Source of the DNA: Flavobacteriaceae bacterium UJ101
GTDB taxonomy: Bacteria; Bacteroidota; Bacteroidia; Flavobacteriales; UJ101
Assembly: GCA_001880285.1 (NCBI GenBank)
Contig: CP016269.1
Location: 1,498,501-1,562,500 of the forward strand
Reading direction: 5' to 3'
Length of the DNA stretch: 64,000 nt
Shown here piece after piece: positions 55,383-64,000 of the stretch (position 1 is its first letter; every line of letters starts with the position of its first letter). The translations under genes were made by a program, and so were the position numbers. Under the pieces are notes generated by a model. That model made no database searches. It was not told the origin of the DNA and saw nothing but the letters and a program-made list of their open reading frames with translations.

Positions 55383-55419
55383 CACTTTTTTTGATAAATT
55401 TTTGAGTTAATTAAATTGA

Positions 55420-55454
55420 AAAATCTTCCAATTTCTATAAGTTGGAAGATTTTA
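55420..55454 (+). terminator. Terminator of the sigma operon
   Basis: AAAATCTTCCAA and TTGGAAGATTTT form a 12-bp stem with a 10-base loop. Confidence 0.8.
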
Positions 55455-55512
55455 ATTCTATATATTTCGTAACAAAAACTTAAGTAATATTACTAATAAA
55501 TAAAAAAATAGT

Positions 55513-57552
55513 ATGGAAAAATTGTTTAGTAAAATTTTAGCTCTACTTATAGTATTACCTATGAGTATTATGAGTCAAGAATCGTTTATGGAAAAAATAC
55601 CTTTAATTGATCGTGAAATATTTTTTGATACTCCTGAAATTAGTAGAGGACAATTGAGCCCCGATGGGAAATGGATTTCTTTTATGAAAGAATATAAAGG
55701 AATTACAAATATTTGGGTTAAAAAATTTGATGAACCTTTTGATAAAGCAAAGCCTTTAACTAATAATGAACGACCTTTAGGAGGTTATTTCTGGACAAAT
55801 GATAGTCGATATATCCTTTTCGTAAAGGATCATAAAGGAGATGAAAATTATAATATTTATGGAGTTGATCCAAATGGAGTTCCTAATAAAGAAACTGGAG
55901 TTCCTGTAACAAAAAATTTTACACCTAAAAAAGAGGTAAGAGTATCGATTTATAAAGTGAGTAAAAAAAATCCTAATATTTTATGGATTGGAATTAACGA
56001 TCGAGATAAAGCGTGGCATGATTTATATAAGTTAGATATTAATACAGGAAATTTAGAGTTACTTTTTGAAAATAAAAACCGTATTACAGGTTGGGATTTT
56101 GATTGGAATGAACAACCAAGATTGGCTTATCGAACTAACGAAGTCGGATTTTCCGAAATTTTACGAATTGATGGACCTAATGTTTTTACCAAAATATATG
56201 AAACCAATCTAAAAGAAAACGCATATATAGCAGGCTGGAATAAAGATAATACTAAAGTGTATTTAGTTTCAAATAAAGGAAATATAAATTTATCTACTTT
56301 ATATGAAATGGATCTACAAACCCAAAAAATTGTAAAAATAGAAGGTGACCCTAAAAAGAAAGTAGATTTTGGAAGTATTTTTATCGACGATAATACAAGA
56401 GAAATACTTTATACCTCTTATATTTATGATAAAAGAAAACGCTATTGGAAAAATAAAGAATGGGAACAACTTTTTAATCATTTAGAAAATCGTTTTAAGG
56501 GAAAAGATGTCGGTTTTGTAAGTTTTACAAAAGATTATAATGGAATGTTGATATCTGTTGATAGTGACCGTTCTGCAGAAGAAGTTTACTATTTCAATAA
56601 AAATACAAATAAATTAATTCACCAATATACTCCAAGACCTCGATTAAAAGAAGTGGAACAACATTTAGCTAAAATGGAGTCCATTACGTATAAAAGTAGT
56701 GATGGGTTAACAATTCCAGCGTATTTAACAATTCCTAGTGCTATGGAAAAAAGAAATTTACCTTTAGTTGTATTAGTTCATGGAGGTCCCAAAGGGCCAA
56801 GAGATTATTGGGGATATGATCCATACGTTCAAATGTTGGCCAATAGAGGTTATGCAGTATTACAACCTAATTTTAGAGCGAGTGGAGGATTTGGAAAAGC
56901 TTTTTTAAATGCTGGAGATCGTGAGTGGGGAAAATTAATGCAGGATGATATTACCTGGGGTGTAAAACATTTGGTGAATAAAGGAATTGCAGATAAAAAT
57001 CGTGTAGCTATTATGGGAGGAAGTTATGGAGGTTATGCTACTTTAGCTGGATTGACTTTTACCCCTGATGTATATACTTGTGGAGTAGATATTGTAGGAC
57101 CAAGTAATTTATTTACTTTAATTGATTCAGTTCCACCTTATTGGGAATCTTTTAGAAAATCATTATATGAAATGGTGGGTGATCCTAATACGGAAGAAGG
57201 TAAGAAATTAATGAGAGAAACTAGTCCATTATTTAGTGTCGATAAAATAGTTAAACCCTTATTGATAATTCAAGGTGCTCATGATCCTAGAGTAAAACAA
57301 GCAGAAAGTGATCAAATTGTTGTAGCTATGCGTGATGCTGGAAAACCTGTAGAATATATTTTAGCAGACGATGAAGGACATGGGTTTCGTAAACCTATAA
57401 ATAATATGGCAATGTGGGCTGCAACAGAAAAGTTTTTAGCTAAATATCTAAAAGGTCGTTATCAAAAATCGATGCCTGAAGAGGTAGCAAAACGCTTAAA
57501 GGAAATGACACAAGATATTTCAAAAGTAACGTATATCTCTAAATCCAAATAA
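55513..57552 (+). CDS. S9 family serine peptidase (prolyl oligopeptidase type)
   Basis: The 679-residue enzyme has a signal peptide ([15 protein letters not shown]), a beta-propeller of roughly 350 residues, and a C-terminal alpha/beta-hydrolase domain from about 390. The triad is Ser504 in MGGSYGGYA, Asp591 in QGAHDPRV and His623 in DEGHGF. It should cut oligopeptides or acyl-peptides in the periplasm or outside. It stands alone between two terminators. Confidence 0.93.
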   Translation: MEKLFSKILALLIVLPMSIMSQESFMEKIPLIDREIFFDTPEISRGQLSPDGKWISFMKEYKGITNIWVKKFDEPFDKAKPLTNNERPLGGYFWTNDSRYILFVKDHKGDENYNIYGVDPNGVPNKETGVPVTKNFTPKKEVRVSIYKVSKKNPNILWIGINDRDKAWHDLYKLDINTGNLELLFENKNRITGWDFDWNEQPRLAYRTNEVGFSEILRIDGPNVFTKIYETNLKENAYIAGWNKDNTKVYLVSNKGNINLSTLYEMDLQTQKIVKIEGDPKKKVDFGSIFIDDNTREILYTSYIYDKRKRYWKNKEWEQLFNHLENRFKGKDVGFVSFTKDYNGMLISVDSDRSAEEVYYFNKNTNKLIHQYTPRPRLKEVEQHLAKMESITYKSSDGLTIPAYLTIPSAMEKRNLPLVVLVHGGPKGPRDYWGYDPYVQMLANRGYAVLQPNFRASGGFGKAFLNAGDREWGKLMQDDITWGVKHLVNKGIADKNRVAIMGGSYGGYATLAGLTFTPDVYTCGVDIVGPSNLFTLIDSVPPYWESFRKSLYEMVGDPNTEEGKKLMRETSPLFSVDKIVKPLLIIQGAHDPRVKQAESDQIVVAMRDAGKPVEYILADDEGHGFRKPINNMAMWAATEKFLAKYLKGRYQKSMPEEVAKRLKEMTQDISKVTYISKSK

Positions 57553-57567
57553 AAAAACTATTATAAT

Positions 57568-57594
57568 AAAAGCCTTTCAATTGAAAGGCTTTTT
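57568..57594. terminator. Bidirectional terminator
   Basis: A 13-bp perfect stem (AAAAGCCTTTCAA with its complement) between convergent genes. Confidence 0.85.
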
Positions 57595-57597
57595 ATT

Positions 57598-57990
57598 TTA
57601 TAAATACGATTGAATATCTTTTTGGATTTTTAAAATTTCATCAGGAGTAAAGCTTAATCGCTTATTAGAAAAATTTAAATCTCCTTCTGATTGTAAAGGT
57701 ACTAAATGTACATGTGCGTGTGGAACTTCTAAACCTAAAACAGCCATTCCAACACGCTTGCAAGGAATTGCTTGCTCTAATGCCTTTGATACTGTATAAG
57801 TGAAATCCATTAATGCATTATAATCTTCTTTAGATAAATCAAATAATTTATCAACTTCTTTTTTAGGAATACATAAAGTATGCCCTTTACTTAAAGGCAT
57901 AATATCTAAAAAAGCAATATGTTTTTCATCTTCTGCAATAATGGTTGCAGGGATTTCTCGATTAATAATTTTAGTGAAAATAGAAGCCAT
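57598..57990 (-). CDS. HIT family protein
   Basis: The 130-residue protein has the histidine triad HAHVHLVPL (His91, His93, His95) and the N-terminal segment IINREIPATIIAEDEKHIAF, as in HINT/HIT nucleotide hydrolases that remove groups from adenosine 5'-phosphoramidates. It is cytosolic. Two bases separate it from the greA stop, and the pair is transcribed leftward together. Confidence 0.92.
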   Translation of the reverse strand: MASIFTKIINREIPATIIAEDEKHIAFLDIMPLSKGHTLCIPKKEVDKLFDLSKEDYNALMDFTYTVSKALEQAIPCKRVGMAVLGLEVPHAHVHLVPLQSEGDLNFSNKRLSFTPDEILKIQKDIQSYL

Positions 57991-57992
57991 GA

Positions 57993-58469
57993 TTATGCTT
58001 TTTCAATAGATAAGACTTCTAATTTTAGAACATTTCCATTAGGTAATGTAATTTCAGCAATTTCACCTTCTTTTTTACCTAGTAATCCTTTAGCAATAGG
58101 GGTGTTGACCGAAATCTTCATTAATTTTAAATCAGCCTCACTATCTGGAACTAAAGAATAAGTAATTTTAGAATTGTTGGCTAAGTTCTTTAAAGAAACT
58201 TTAGTCAAAATAGAAACTTTGGATGTGTCAATCAAATCATCATTAATAACACGTGAGGAAGCAATAACATCCTTTAATTTAGAAATTTTCATTTCTAAAA
58301 GACCTTGTGCTTCTTTTGCAGCATCATATTCTGCATTTTCAGACAAATCTCCTTTATCACGTGCCTCTGCAATTTGTTGTGATATTTTAGGACGTTCTAT
58401 TGCCTCTAATTGGTGCAATTCGGCCCTTAAATTATCAAGTCCTTCCTGAGTGATATACTGTGTTGCCAT
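57993..58469 (-). CDS. greA: Transcription elongation factor GreA
   Basis: The 158-residue protein stimulates RNA cleavage by stalled RNA polymerase. The N-terminal coiled coil holds RDKGDLSENAEYDAAKEAQG with the tip acidic residues, and the C-terminal FKBP-like domain has VSVNTPIAKGLLGKKEGE. I use the ATG at 58469 (MATQYITQEG); a TTG at 58475 is unlikely. It heads an operon with the HIT gene. Confidence 0.95.
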   Translation of the reverse strand: MATQYITQEGLDNLRAELHQLEAIERPKISQQIAEARDKGDLSENAEYDAAKEAQGLLEMKISKLKDVIASSRVINDDLIDTSKVSILTKVSLKNLANNSKITYSLVPDSEADLKLMKISVNTPIAKGLLGKKEGEIAEITLPNGNVLKLEVLSIEKA

Positions 58470-58508
58470 AAGCAATTTGTTTTTGAATTTTTAAAATAAA
58501 AAATAACT

Positions 58509-58588
58509 CCGACAATAAATTATCGGAATTATAGTTTTATAAAGTATGGTGCAAATATAAAAAATTAAATTCAAACCCTGTATATTTG
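58509..58588. promoter_or_regulatory. Divergent promoter region of greA and the 58609 lipoprotein
   Basis: A TATATTTG -7 box on the plus strand (58581-58588) leads to the 58609 gene, and the same sequence on the minus strand (58552-58559) leads to greA. A hairpin-forming CCGACAAT/TTATCGG pair at 58510-58526 lies in the greA leader. Confidence 0.5.
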
Positions 58589-58608
58589 CAAGGATTAAAA
58601 ATGAAAAG

Positions 58609-59016
58609 ATGAAAAAATTAATTATCAGTGCTGGTGTTTTAACTTCTTTATTTATAAATAGTTGTAATAGTGATGATGGAAATTGTGGTCGTTTAGGTTG
58701 TCTACCAAATCCCGTTGTGAATCGAGCGATTCAAAATACAGGGTCATCAGTTATTACTACAACGGGAGGAATTGATGGGATTATTGTATATCAAGTAGGA
58801 ACAACACTTAGAGCATATGATATGCAAGATCCGGATAAATGTACGGGTGAGATTAATTCCCGTTTAACACTTTCTGATGATCAATTAAGCTTAATAAGTG
58901 ATTCAGGAGAACAATTTTTATTATTGAATGGACAACCTACTAGAGGAGTAAGCTGTAGAGGTTTAATACAATACAATATCAGTGCTACGGGCCAAATTTT
59001 TGAAGTTTCAAACTAA
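58609..59016 (+). CDS. Small lipoprotein, possible degenerate Rieske-like fold
   Basis: The 135-residue protein has a lipoprotein signal with INSC and an acidic SDDGNC start. The body (IDGIIVYQVGTTLRAYDM, then GEQFLLLNGQ and IQYNISATGQIFEVSN) resembles a flavobacterial lipoprotein family related to Rieske proteins, but the Cys and His ligands for an iron-sulfur cluster are missing. Four Cys remain (for example CGRLGC and VSCRG). Resemblance is by eye only. It converges on the ABC exporter gene. Confidence 0.55.
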   Translation: MKKLIISAGVLTSLFINSCNSDDGNCGRLGCLPNPVVNRAIQNTGSSVITTTGGIDGIIVYQVGTTLRAYDMQDPDKCTGEINSRLTLSDDQLSLISDSGEQFLLLNGQPTRGVSCRGLIQYNISATGQIFEVSN

Positions 59017-59019
59017 ATT

Positions 59020-61172
59020 CTAATTAACTAGAAGTGTTTGTTTATTCCATAACTCTGCATATTTATTATTTAGATTTAATAATGAATGATGGGTTCCTTC
59101 TTCAATGAGTTTCCCTTGTTCTAGAACCACAATTTTATCTGATTTAGCCACGGTACTGAGTCGATGAGCAATAATAATTAAGGTTTTTCCTTGTTCTCCA
59201 AGATTTTGAATGGTTTTTTGAACATATTCTTCTGAAACTGTATCTAAAGAAGAGGTGGCTTCATCTAGAATAATAATTTCGGGATTTTTATATAAGGCTC
59301 GTGCAATAGCAATACGTTGTTTTTGCCCACCTGAGAGTGAAGCCCCATTTTCACCCAGTTGTGTGGTAAAACCATTAGGTAATTGTTCGATAAATTCGAT
59401 GATTCCTAAATCCCGACAAATATCGACAATACATTTTATATCCGGTTCGTAGACACCTACCGCAATATTTTCTATTACATTTCCTGAAAATAAATTCAAT
59501 TCTTGTGGAACAACTCCTACTAAATTTCGAAGATTTTTGTTCTGGATGTAGTTGATGTCGTATTTTCCAATTAAAATATTCCCTTTTTTAATAGGGTATA
59601 GATTTTGAAGAAGCGAAATCAGGGTGGTTTTTCCAGAACCGCTTCCTCCTACAAGAGCGGTTACTTTTCCTTTAGGAATGGTCATGGTAAAATTTTCAAA
59701 GACATTCGCTCGGGTTCCATAACTAAAATCAATATTTTTAAATTGAATGTCTCCAATATCATCTTTTGTTAAGGTCATTTTTTCAGTGGTCTCTTCCCGT
59801 TCTAAATCCATAATTTCAAACAAACGATCGGAAGCAATGAGTGCATTTTGGATCGTTTTATTCATACCAACCAAAGAGGCAATAGGAGAAGTAAAATAGC
59901 CGATTAAAGCATAAAAAGACATCAATTCTCCAGGGGTGATTTCATTATCCAATACATAATAAGCTCCAACCCAAAGGAGTACAATAGTAAAAACACGAGT
60001 TAAAAATTCAGAAGAATAAGTTGTGAAAAAGGCATTTAATCCCGATTTATAAATGGTTCTAAGTAAATGTGTAAAACGTTTTTCCGTTTTGTAATTGGCA
60101 TAATCTTCTATGCCAAATTGCTTAATGGTTTTAACAGAGTTTAGGGATTCTACTAATTGTGATTCCAAATCAGCAGCGGATTCCATTAGTTTACGCTCCG
60201 TTTTTTTGTTTAATTGGTTAATCAAAATATAAATTCCAATATATAGAGGAATGATAAGGGCAATAATTAAGGCTAGTTTCCAATAATAGGTAAACATAAG
60301 TCCAAAAGAAAATAGTACGATAAAGATATTCACGAGCATATCAATAGCTACTTCATTGATAAAAGAACGTATTTTAACCGCATCACCAATGCGAGAAGTA
60401 ATTTCTCCTACTTGCATCGTATCAAAAAAGCGTTGCGGTAATTTTAGTAGATGTTTGTAATAGCCTAGAATAAGCTGAGCATCAATTTTTTGTCCTGTTT
60501 GAAAAACTAAAATACTTTTCATGGAACCAATAAAAATTTGCAAGATGAGAATGATAATCATGGCTATTCCCATAAGGTTCATTAAGTTTTTATTTCCTTC
60601 AATCAGTACATTATCAGTTATTTTTTCAATATAAATAGAGGTTGATAATCCTAAAATAGTATAAATGATCGCACCAAATAGTGCTTCAAATAGTACGGTT
60701 TTATGGGGTCGTACTAAATTCCAAAAGCGACTGTATAGCGATACTTTTTCATTACGAGCTTGAAAAGTGGTATTGGGCTGTAGTAAAACCAGTACTCCTG
60801 TCCATATTTTTTCAAATTCAGTTAGAGAATAGGAATGCATTCTACCATCCCCAGGATCCATGATAGTTACTTTTTTCTTGGTGATTTTATAAATTACAGC
60901 ATAATGTTGTAGTTGTTCTCGGATAATAACATGAGCAATGGCAGGTAAAGGCACGTCAGGAAGGGCATCCATTCCTCCTCGAACGCCTTTGGCATCAAAT
61001 CCTAAACGTTCAGCTCCTTTAATGACACCCAGTACATTAGTACCCCGTTTATCTGTATTAGCATATTGACGGATACGAGCAATGGGTATTTTTATTTGTA
61101 GTAAGCACTGATAGAAGCCAAGCAAGCAGCGCCACAATCGCGTATATCATGTTGTTTGATTTTAATACTCAT
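59020..61172 (-). pseudogene. C39-peptidase ABC exporter, frameshifted in the N-terminal peptidase
   Basis: The gene encodes a peptide exporter of the bacteriocin type: C39 peptidase, six-helix membrane domain and ATPase with VGGSGSGKTTL, LSGGQKQRIAIARAL and IIILDEATSSLD. Starting at the ATG at 61172 the chain reads MSIKIKQHDIRDCGAACLAS, containing catalytic Gln7 and Cys13, but meets TAA at 61092-61094. The remainder (KIPIARIRQYANTDKRG, catalytic HYAVIY and MDPGDG) lies in another frame. One added base near 61092 would join both parts as YYKLKIPIARI, exactly as the family requires. So it is either a recent inactivating deletion or a sequencing error. Partner HlyD is upstream. Confidence 0.85.
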
Positions 61173-61188
61173 GGTTTCTTTTTTATTG

Positions 61189-61264
61189 AGATCCCGAATC
61201 AAGTTCGGGATGACATGGATTGTTTAATTTATTACTTTTTGTCATGTTGAACTCGATTTAGCAT
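61189..61264. repeat. Inverted pair of GTCAT-GAACTTG repeats, copies 2 and 3
   Basis: Copy 2 (61189-61214) lies on the minus strand and begins GTCATCCCGAACTTG; copy 3 (61241-61264) lies on the plus strand and begins GTCATGTTGAACTCG. They face away from each other across 26 bases and could pair as a long imperfect hairpin between the HlyD and ABC genes. Confidence 0.6.
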
Positions 61265-61290
61265 TTTATAGGTTTTACTATTTCTACTTA

Positions 61291-62376
61291 TTAATTACTA
61301 ACTAAATGAGGATTTAACCAATCGTCTAAATCATCATAGAGAATTTCCCAAAGGGTTCTTTTTTGTAAAATAAATCGAGCCGTTAAGGTCATTCCTTTTT
61401 TAAGTTCTCCTTTATAACCATTTGGTAGTGTTAAATAGTTTTGTAGTAATTTATATCGTACTTTAAAAAAGGAGTTATTTTCTTCAAGTGTAATGTTTTG
61501 GTCTATATCGATTACTTGTGCTTTGGCAAGCCCCCATTGGTTATAATTATAAGCATCTATTTGAAGATTAACGTTTTGATGCTTTTGAATTAATCCAATG
61601 TCATTAGTTGAAATATAACATTCTACGATTAAGTCATCCCTTGGAGCAATTTCGGCAATGGTAGTCGAAACATTTAAGAAACTTCCTTTTTGTAAGCCAG
61701 AATAGTTAACAATTTCTCTTCCAATGGGTGCTGTTATTACATAACTTTCTTGTTGTTCATGTAATTGGTTAATATCCGATCGAATATTTTTAATTGTTTC
61801 CTGTAGGTCTCTTTTTTTTGCTTGCCAAGTACTTTTTTGTTGCTCTTTAAGAGAATTTAAACTCATAAGAGAAGCTTCGTATTCATATTCAGCTTCTTCA
61901 AATTCAGAACGAGCAATAACACCTTCTTTGAATAAGGCATTGGAACGATCAAAAGAACGTTTGGTTTGTTTCAATTTAACTTCTAATTCAATTGTTTTTT
62001 GGTTGAATAAAGCCAGCTCTTTTTGAAAAACAGCGGTTTGTAAATTATTGAAAGCTGTTTGTTTGCCTTTAGAGATGAGAAGATTTAAATCATGTATTTG
62101 AGTGTAATAATCAGATTGTAAGTCTTTTTTTAAATGATTTTGAACTTCTAGTTGGTCATCTTCTACAATTAGTAGCGTATCACCTTTCGTTACTTTTTGA
62201 TTGTTTTTTAAATTAATAAATTGAATTCTTCCACTAATAATGGTATTGATAGAAGTATTTTCCTTTTCACTTCTGATAATACCTCTTGAACTAGAAGATA
62301 CATCTATTTTGATAAAGTAGGCAGTCAAAAAACCTAAGATAATACTAAGTAATGTGATCCAGTATAATTTTCTCAT
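61291..62376 (-). CDS. HlyD-family periplasmic adaptor of a peptide exporter
   Basis: The 361-residue protein has one N-terminal membrane helix (about 4-20: LYWITLLSIILGFLTAY), two lipoyl half-motifs (IISGRIQFINLKNNQKVTKG and ITAPIGREIVNYSGLQKG) flanking a long coiled coil (about 85-210) and a beta-barrel with LIVECYISTNDIG. It is the membrane-fusion partner of the C39 ABC exporter downstream and would link it to an outer-membrane TolC-type channel. The start may be the ATG at 62376 or a TTG at 62391. Confidence 0.9.
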   Translation of the reverse strand: MRKLYWITLLSIILGFLTAYFIKIDVSSSSRGIIRSEKENTSINTIISGRIQFINLKNNQKVTKGDTLLIVEDDQLEVQNHLKKDLQSDYYTQIHDLNLLISKGKQTAFNNLQTAVFQKELALFNQKTIELEVKLKQTKRSFDRSNALFKEGVIARSEFEEAEYEYEASLMSLNSLKEQQKSTWQAKKRDLQETIKNIRSDINQLHEQQESYVITAPIGREIVNYSGLQKGSFLNVSTTIAEIAPRDDLIVECYISTNDIGLIQKHQNVNLQIDAYNYNQWGLAKAQVIDIDQNITLEENNSFFKVRYKLLQNYLTLPNGYKGELKKGMTLTARFILQKRTLWEILYDDLDDWLNPHLVSN

Positions 62377-62497
62377 ATTATTTTTTGACAAATTTTATTT
62401 AAGATAAACCTAAATTTAATAAGGGGCTTGTCTCAAAATAAAATTAATAGAATAAGTAAGTTAGTTTTCTCCTTAACGTTTAGCTAAGAAAAGAAAT

Positions 62498-62527
62498 CGT
62501 CTTATTTTTTATGCAAAAAATAAGACG
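62498..62527. repeat. Perfect 13-bp inverted repeat between regulator and exporter genes
   Basis: CGTCTTATTTTTT and its complement are separated by ATGC. The T tract lies inside the stem, so it is not a standard terminator; role unknown. Confidence 0.7.
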
Positions 62528-62604
62528 TAGATTTAACGTATTTTGAACCGTAGAAATTACGGAACATCTATTTATAAAGGTTAGAGGTTAGTTATTAAGA
62601 GTGA

Positions 62605-63576
62605 TCAATAAATACTATTCTTACCGAAAAATAAAAGTAATTCTTCTTTATTTTTAACACCTACTTTTTTAAATATATCAGATGCATGTTTAGTTACTGT
62701 ACCTTCTGTGATATATGTTGCTTCTGAAATTTCTTGATAAGAAAAACCTTGCAGAATAAATAATGTGATTTCTCTTTGTCGTGGTGTCAATTTAAAATCC
62801 TTAAATTTTTGGAGAATCTTATCATTATAAAGATCTTCAATAGTTTTTAAATCTTTTGAAGTATTTTCATTAAAACCTAATTCATTTAATATCTTGTATT
62901 CACTTTCAACACTATAAAAATAGTCTCCAAAAAATTGAAATAAAATCACAAAATAAGCTATATTAACTAAACTATGTTCTACTTCTTGAAAATCACCTAA
63001 TAGAGTAATAATAGGTAATATTGTAATAAAAATCAATGATGTATAACCAATTTTTAATTTCTTTCTATACTTTAAATTTTCAATATTTTGCTTCTCTTTG
63101 CTATTATATAATGTATAGATTAAATAGGTTATATTAAATAAGTAAAATATCAAATAAACAATTAATGCATACATAAAGGTTTTTCTAGCAAAATCTATAT
63201 CTTGTGTTACATATAATGGTAATACCAATAAAAAAATTAAAGCTAAAGCACCTATTATTGTTCCTATCTTGATACTAAAATATTTTAGTGGTTGTATATT
63301 ATATTCCGTATATAAAAACCATGTAAATACAATATAAAGTTGAATACCTGAAAAGTAAGCAAGACCTCCTTGTATAACAACATTAATCGAAGAATTACTA
63401 TCATAAAAAAGACCTGATAGAATATTATAAGTCAAAAAACTACATGTAATAAACAAATAATTTAATCTAGAGGTATCATTAGGTCTTTCAAAATAAATAT
63501 AAATTTGATATAAAAATATTGAAAATTGTATTATACAAAGTATAAATACAATATATGTCATAGCTGTACCAAACAT
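62605..63576 (-). CDS. Membrane-embedded LuxR-type transcription regulator
   Basis: The 323-residue protein has about seven transmembrane helices in its first 225 residues (for example YIVFILCIIQFSIFLYQIYI, IGALALIFLLVLPLYV and LIVYLIFYLFNITYLIYTLY) followed by a LuxR-type helix-turn-helix (about 260-320: LTPRQREITLFILQGFSYQE and YITEGTVTKHASDIFKKVG). It would sense a signal in the membrane and bind DNA directly. It is two bases after the GNAT gene, so the two form an operon, and lies next to the peptide-export genes. Confidence 0.85.
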   Translation of the reverse strand: MFGTAMTYIVFILCIIQFSIFLYQIYIYFERPNDTSRLNYLFITCSFLTYNILSGLFYDSNSSINVVIQGGLAYFSGIQLYIVFTWFLYTEYNIQPLKYFSIKIGTIIGALALIFLLVLPLYVTQDIDFARKTFMYALIVYLIFYLFNITYLIYTLYNSKEKQNIENLKYRKKLKIGYTSLIFITILPIITLLGDFQEVEHSLVNIAYFVILFQFFGDYFYSVESEYKILNELGFNENTSKDLKTIEDLYNDKILQKFKDFKLTPRQREITLFILQGFSYQEISEATYITEGTVTKHASDIFKKVGVKNKEELLLFFGKNSIY

Positions 63577-63578
63577 TA

Positions 63579-64000
63579 TTATTTTAAATATTTAAACATG
63601 TACATTGTAAATCCAAAGTCATGTTCGTTATACAATTCAAATTTATTCTTAGTGTAAAAAGGTACATTATCTACCATTGAAGTTTCAAGATAAATAGGTT
63701 TATTGTAATGTTCTTGTATATCATTTAATAATTTTGTTCCAATACCTTTTCCTTGTTTTTCAGGAACAACACCTATATACCATAAATGCAAATAATCTTC
63801 ATTTTCAGAATGATTTTCTTCTACAATTTTTTCTTTTTTCAAAACTTTACTCACATTAAGTAAACCTATAACAGAAAAAAGTAATTTTATATCCCAAATT
63901 ATCGAGTTAAAGGTTGTTCTTTTTTTAGTTGGATCTATTATAAAACAACATGCTGTTTTTTCATCATTAAAAATAACTTCTCCAAAATTAATTGCTTGAA
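63579..64000 (-). CDS. GNAT-family acetyltransferase, N-terminus beyond window edge
   Basis: The frame is open to the last base; 139 codons plus the stop are visible. The coenzyme A-binding motif is VPEKQGKGIGTKLLNDIQ, with conserved beta strand LWYIGVVPEKQG and the C-terminal FYTKNKFELYNEHDFG motif, all typical of GNAT acetyltransferases. A GTG at 63854 is internal rather than the start, because the frame continues upstream with family-like sequence (EVIFNDEKTACCFI). It is the first visible gene of an operon with the membrane LuxR regulator. Confidence 0.85.
   Translation of the reverse strand, partial: QAINFGEVIFNDEKTACCFIIDPTKKRTTFNSIIWDIKLLFSVIGLLNVSKVLKKEKIVEENHSENEDYLHLWYIGVVPEKQGKGIGTKLLNDIQEHYNKPIYLETSMVDNVPFYTKNKFELYNEHDFGFTMYMFKYLK

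Noticed and set aside
58601-58612. Three-codon frame ATG AAA AGA TGA overlapping the start at 58609
   Set aside because: Such short frames are expected by chance in AT-rich leaders; no further evidence for translation.
61092-61137. Start of the ABC exporter at 61137 as an intact gene
   Set aside because: The TTG there lies within the frame-shifted C39 region; the true ATG is at 61172 in another frame and restores the conserved Cys motif.
62421-62432. AAGGGGCTTGTC, also at 2302-2313, as a mobile element end
   Set aside because: Only 12 bases match, no second end or target duplication is present, and no transposase is nearby.
62498-62527. Perfect inverted repeat read as an intrinsic terminator
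   Set aside because: The T tract lies inside the stem and no T run follows it, so it does not fit a terminator; listed only as a repeat.
62499-62564. Small minus-strand ORF of 21 codons (MFRNFYGSKYVKS start) as the exporter substrate
   Set aside because: It has no GG leader or core peptide features and overlaps the inverted repeat.
1-64000. tRNA, rRNA, riboswitch or CRISPR sequences
   Set aside because: No cloverleaf-like segments, rRNA signatures, known aptamer cores or repeat-spacer arrays were recognised by reading both strands; a covariance-model search would be the decisive test.

Overview
The window is a stretch of chromosome from an AT-rich member of the Bacteroidota, almost certainly order Flavobacteriales. 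The evidence is type IX secretion (T9SS) C-terminal sorting domains, Bacteroidota-type promoters (TTTG, about 20 nt, TAnnTTTG) placed shortly before several starts, SprB-like surface repeats, families typical of the group (DUF4252, DUF2480, DUF6702, DUF4153, a flavobacterial-style PEP carboxylase) and few recognisable Shine-Dalgarno sequences. I do not name a genus. No rRNA, tRNA, CRISPR array, insertion sequence or intact prophage was seen. Coding density is high and no gene-free gap exceeds 300 bases.

Layout. 1-5.3 kb: a partial SnoaL-like lipoprotein, SelO, an OsmC-like protein, and a divergent pyrimidine pair made of a class 1A dihydroorotate dehydrogenase and a fused OPRT-OMP decarboxylase resembling eukaryotic UMP synthase. 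5.3-14.7 kb: a TPR histidine kinase and NarL-type response regulator, divergent from four secreted proteins built from shared exchangeable domains. Two similar 16-bp dyads, one in front of each transcription unit, suggest a dedicated sensing and surface-protein system. 14.8-16.6 kb: three envelope proteins behind a sigma-54-like promoter. 16.7-30.3 kb: aspartate ammonia-lyase with a dicarboxylate transporter, a DUF4252 pair, RarA, a YicC-Gmk-hydrolase operon, DUF922 and DUF2480 proteins, aspartate-semialdehyde dehydrogenase and an M16 peptidase. 30.4-33 kb: a second, paralogous TPR kinase and regulator pair. 33-49 kb: thiolase, DUF4153 membrane protein, RmlD, a thrombospondin-3-repeat T9SS protein, ProRS, a Gly/Tyr-rich lipoprotein with an OmpP1/FadL porin, an endonuclease-like protein, HflX and PEP carboxylase. 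49-58.5 kb: a divergent repressor-like pair, TonB, a NatAB-like ABC exporter, TadA, an ECF sigma operon, an S9 peptidase, a HIT protein and GreA. 58.6-64 kb: a small lipoprotein, a C39-peptidase ABC exporter broken by a one-base frameshift, its HlyD partner, a membrane-embedded LuxR-type regulator and a partial GNAT acetyltransferase.

How the parts may work together. The 5.4-14.6 kb block reads as one unit: a periplasmic TPR sensor, its regulator, and T9SS-exported proteins likely to be displayed at or released from the surface. The 59-64 kb block reads as a peptide-export locus whose transporter may be inactive; no substrate peptide is visible in the window. The rest is mostly housekeeping metabolism and envelope functions.
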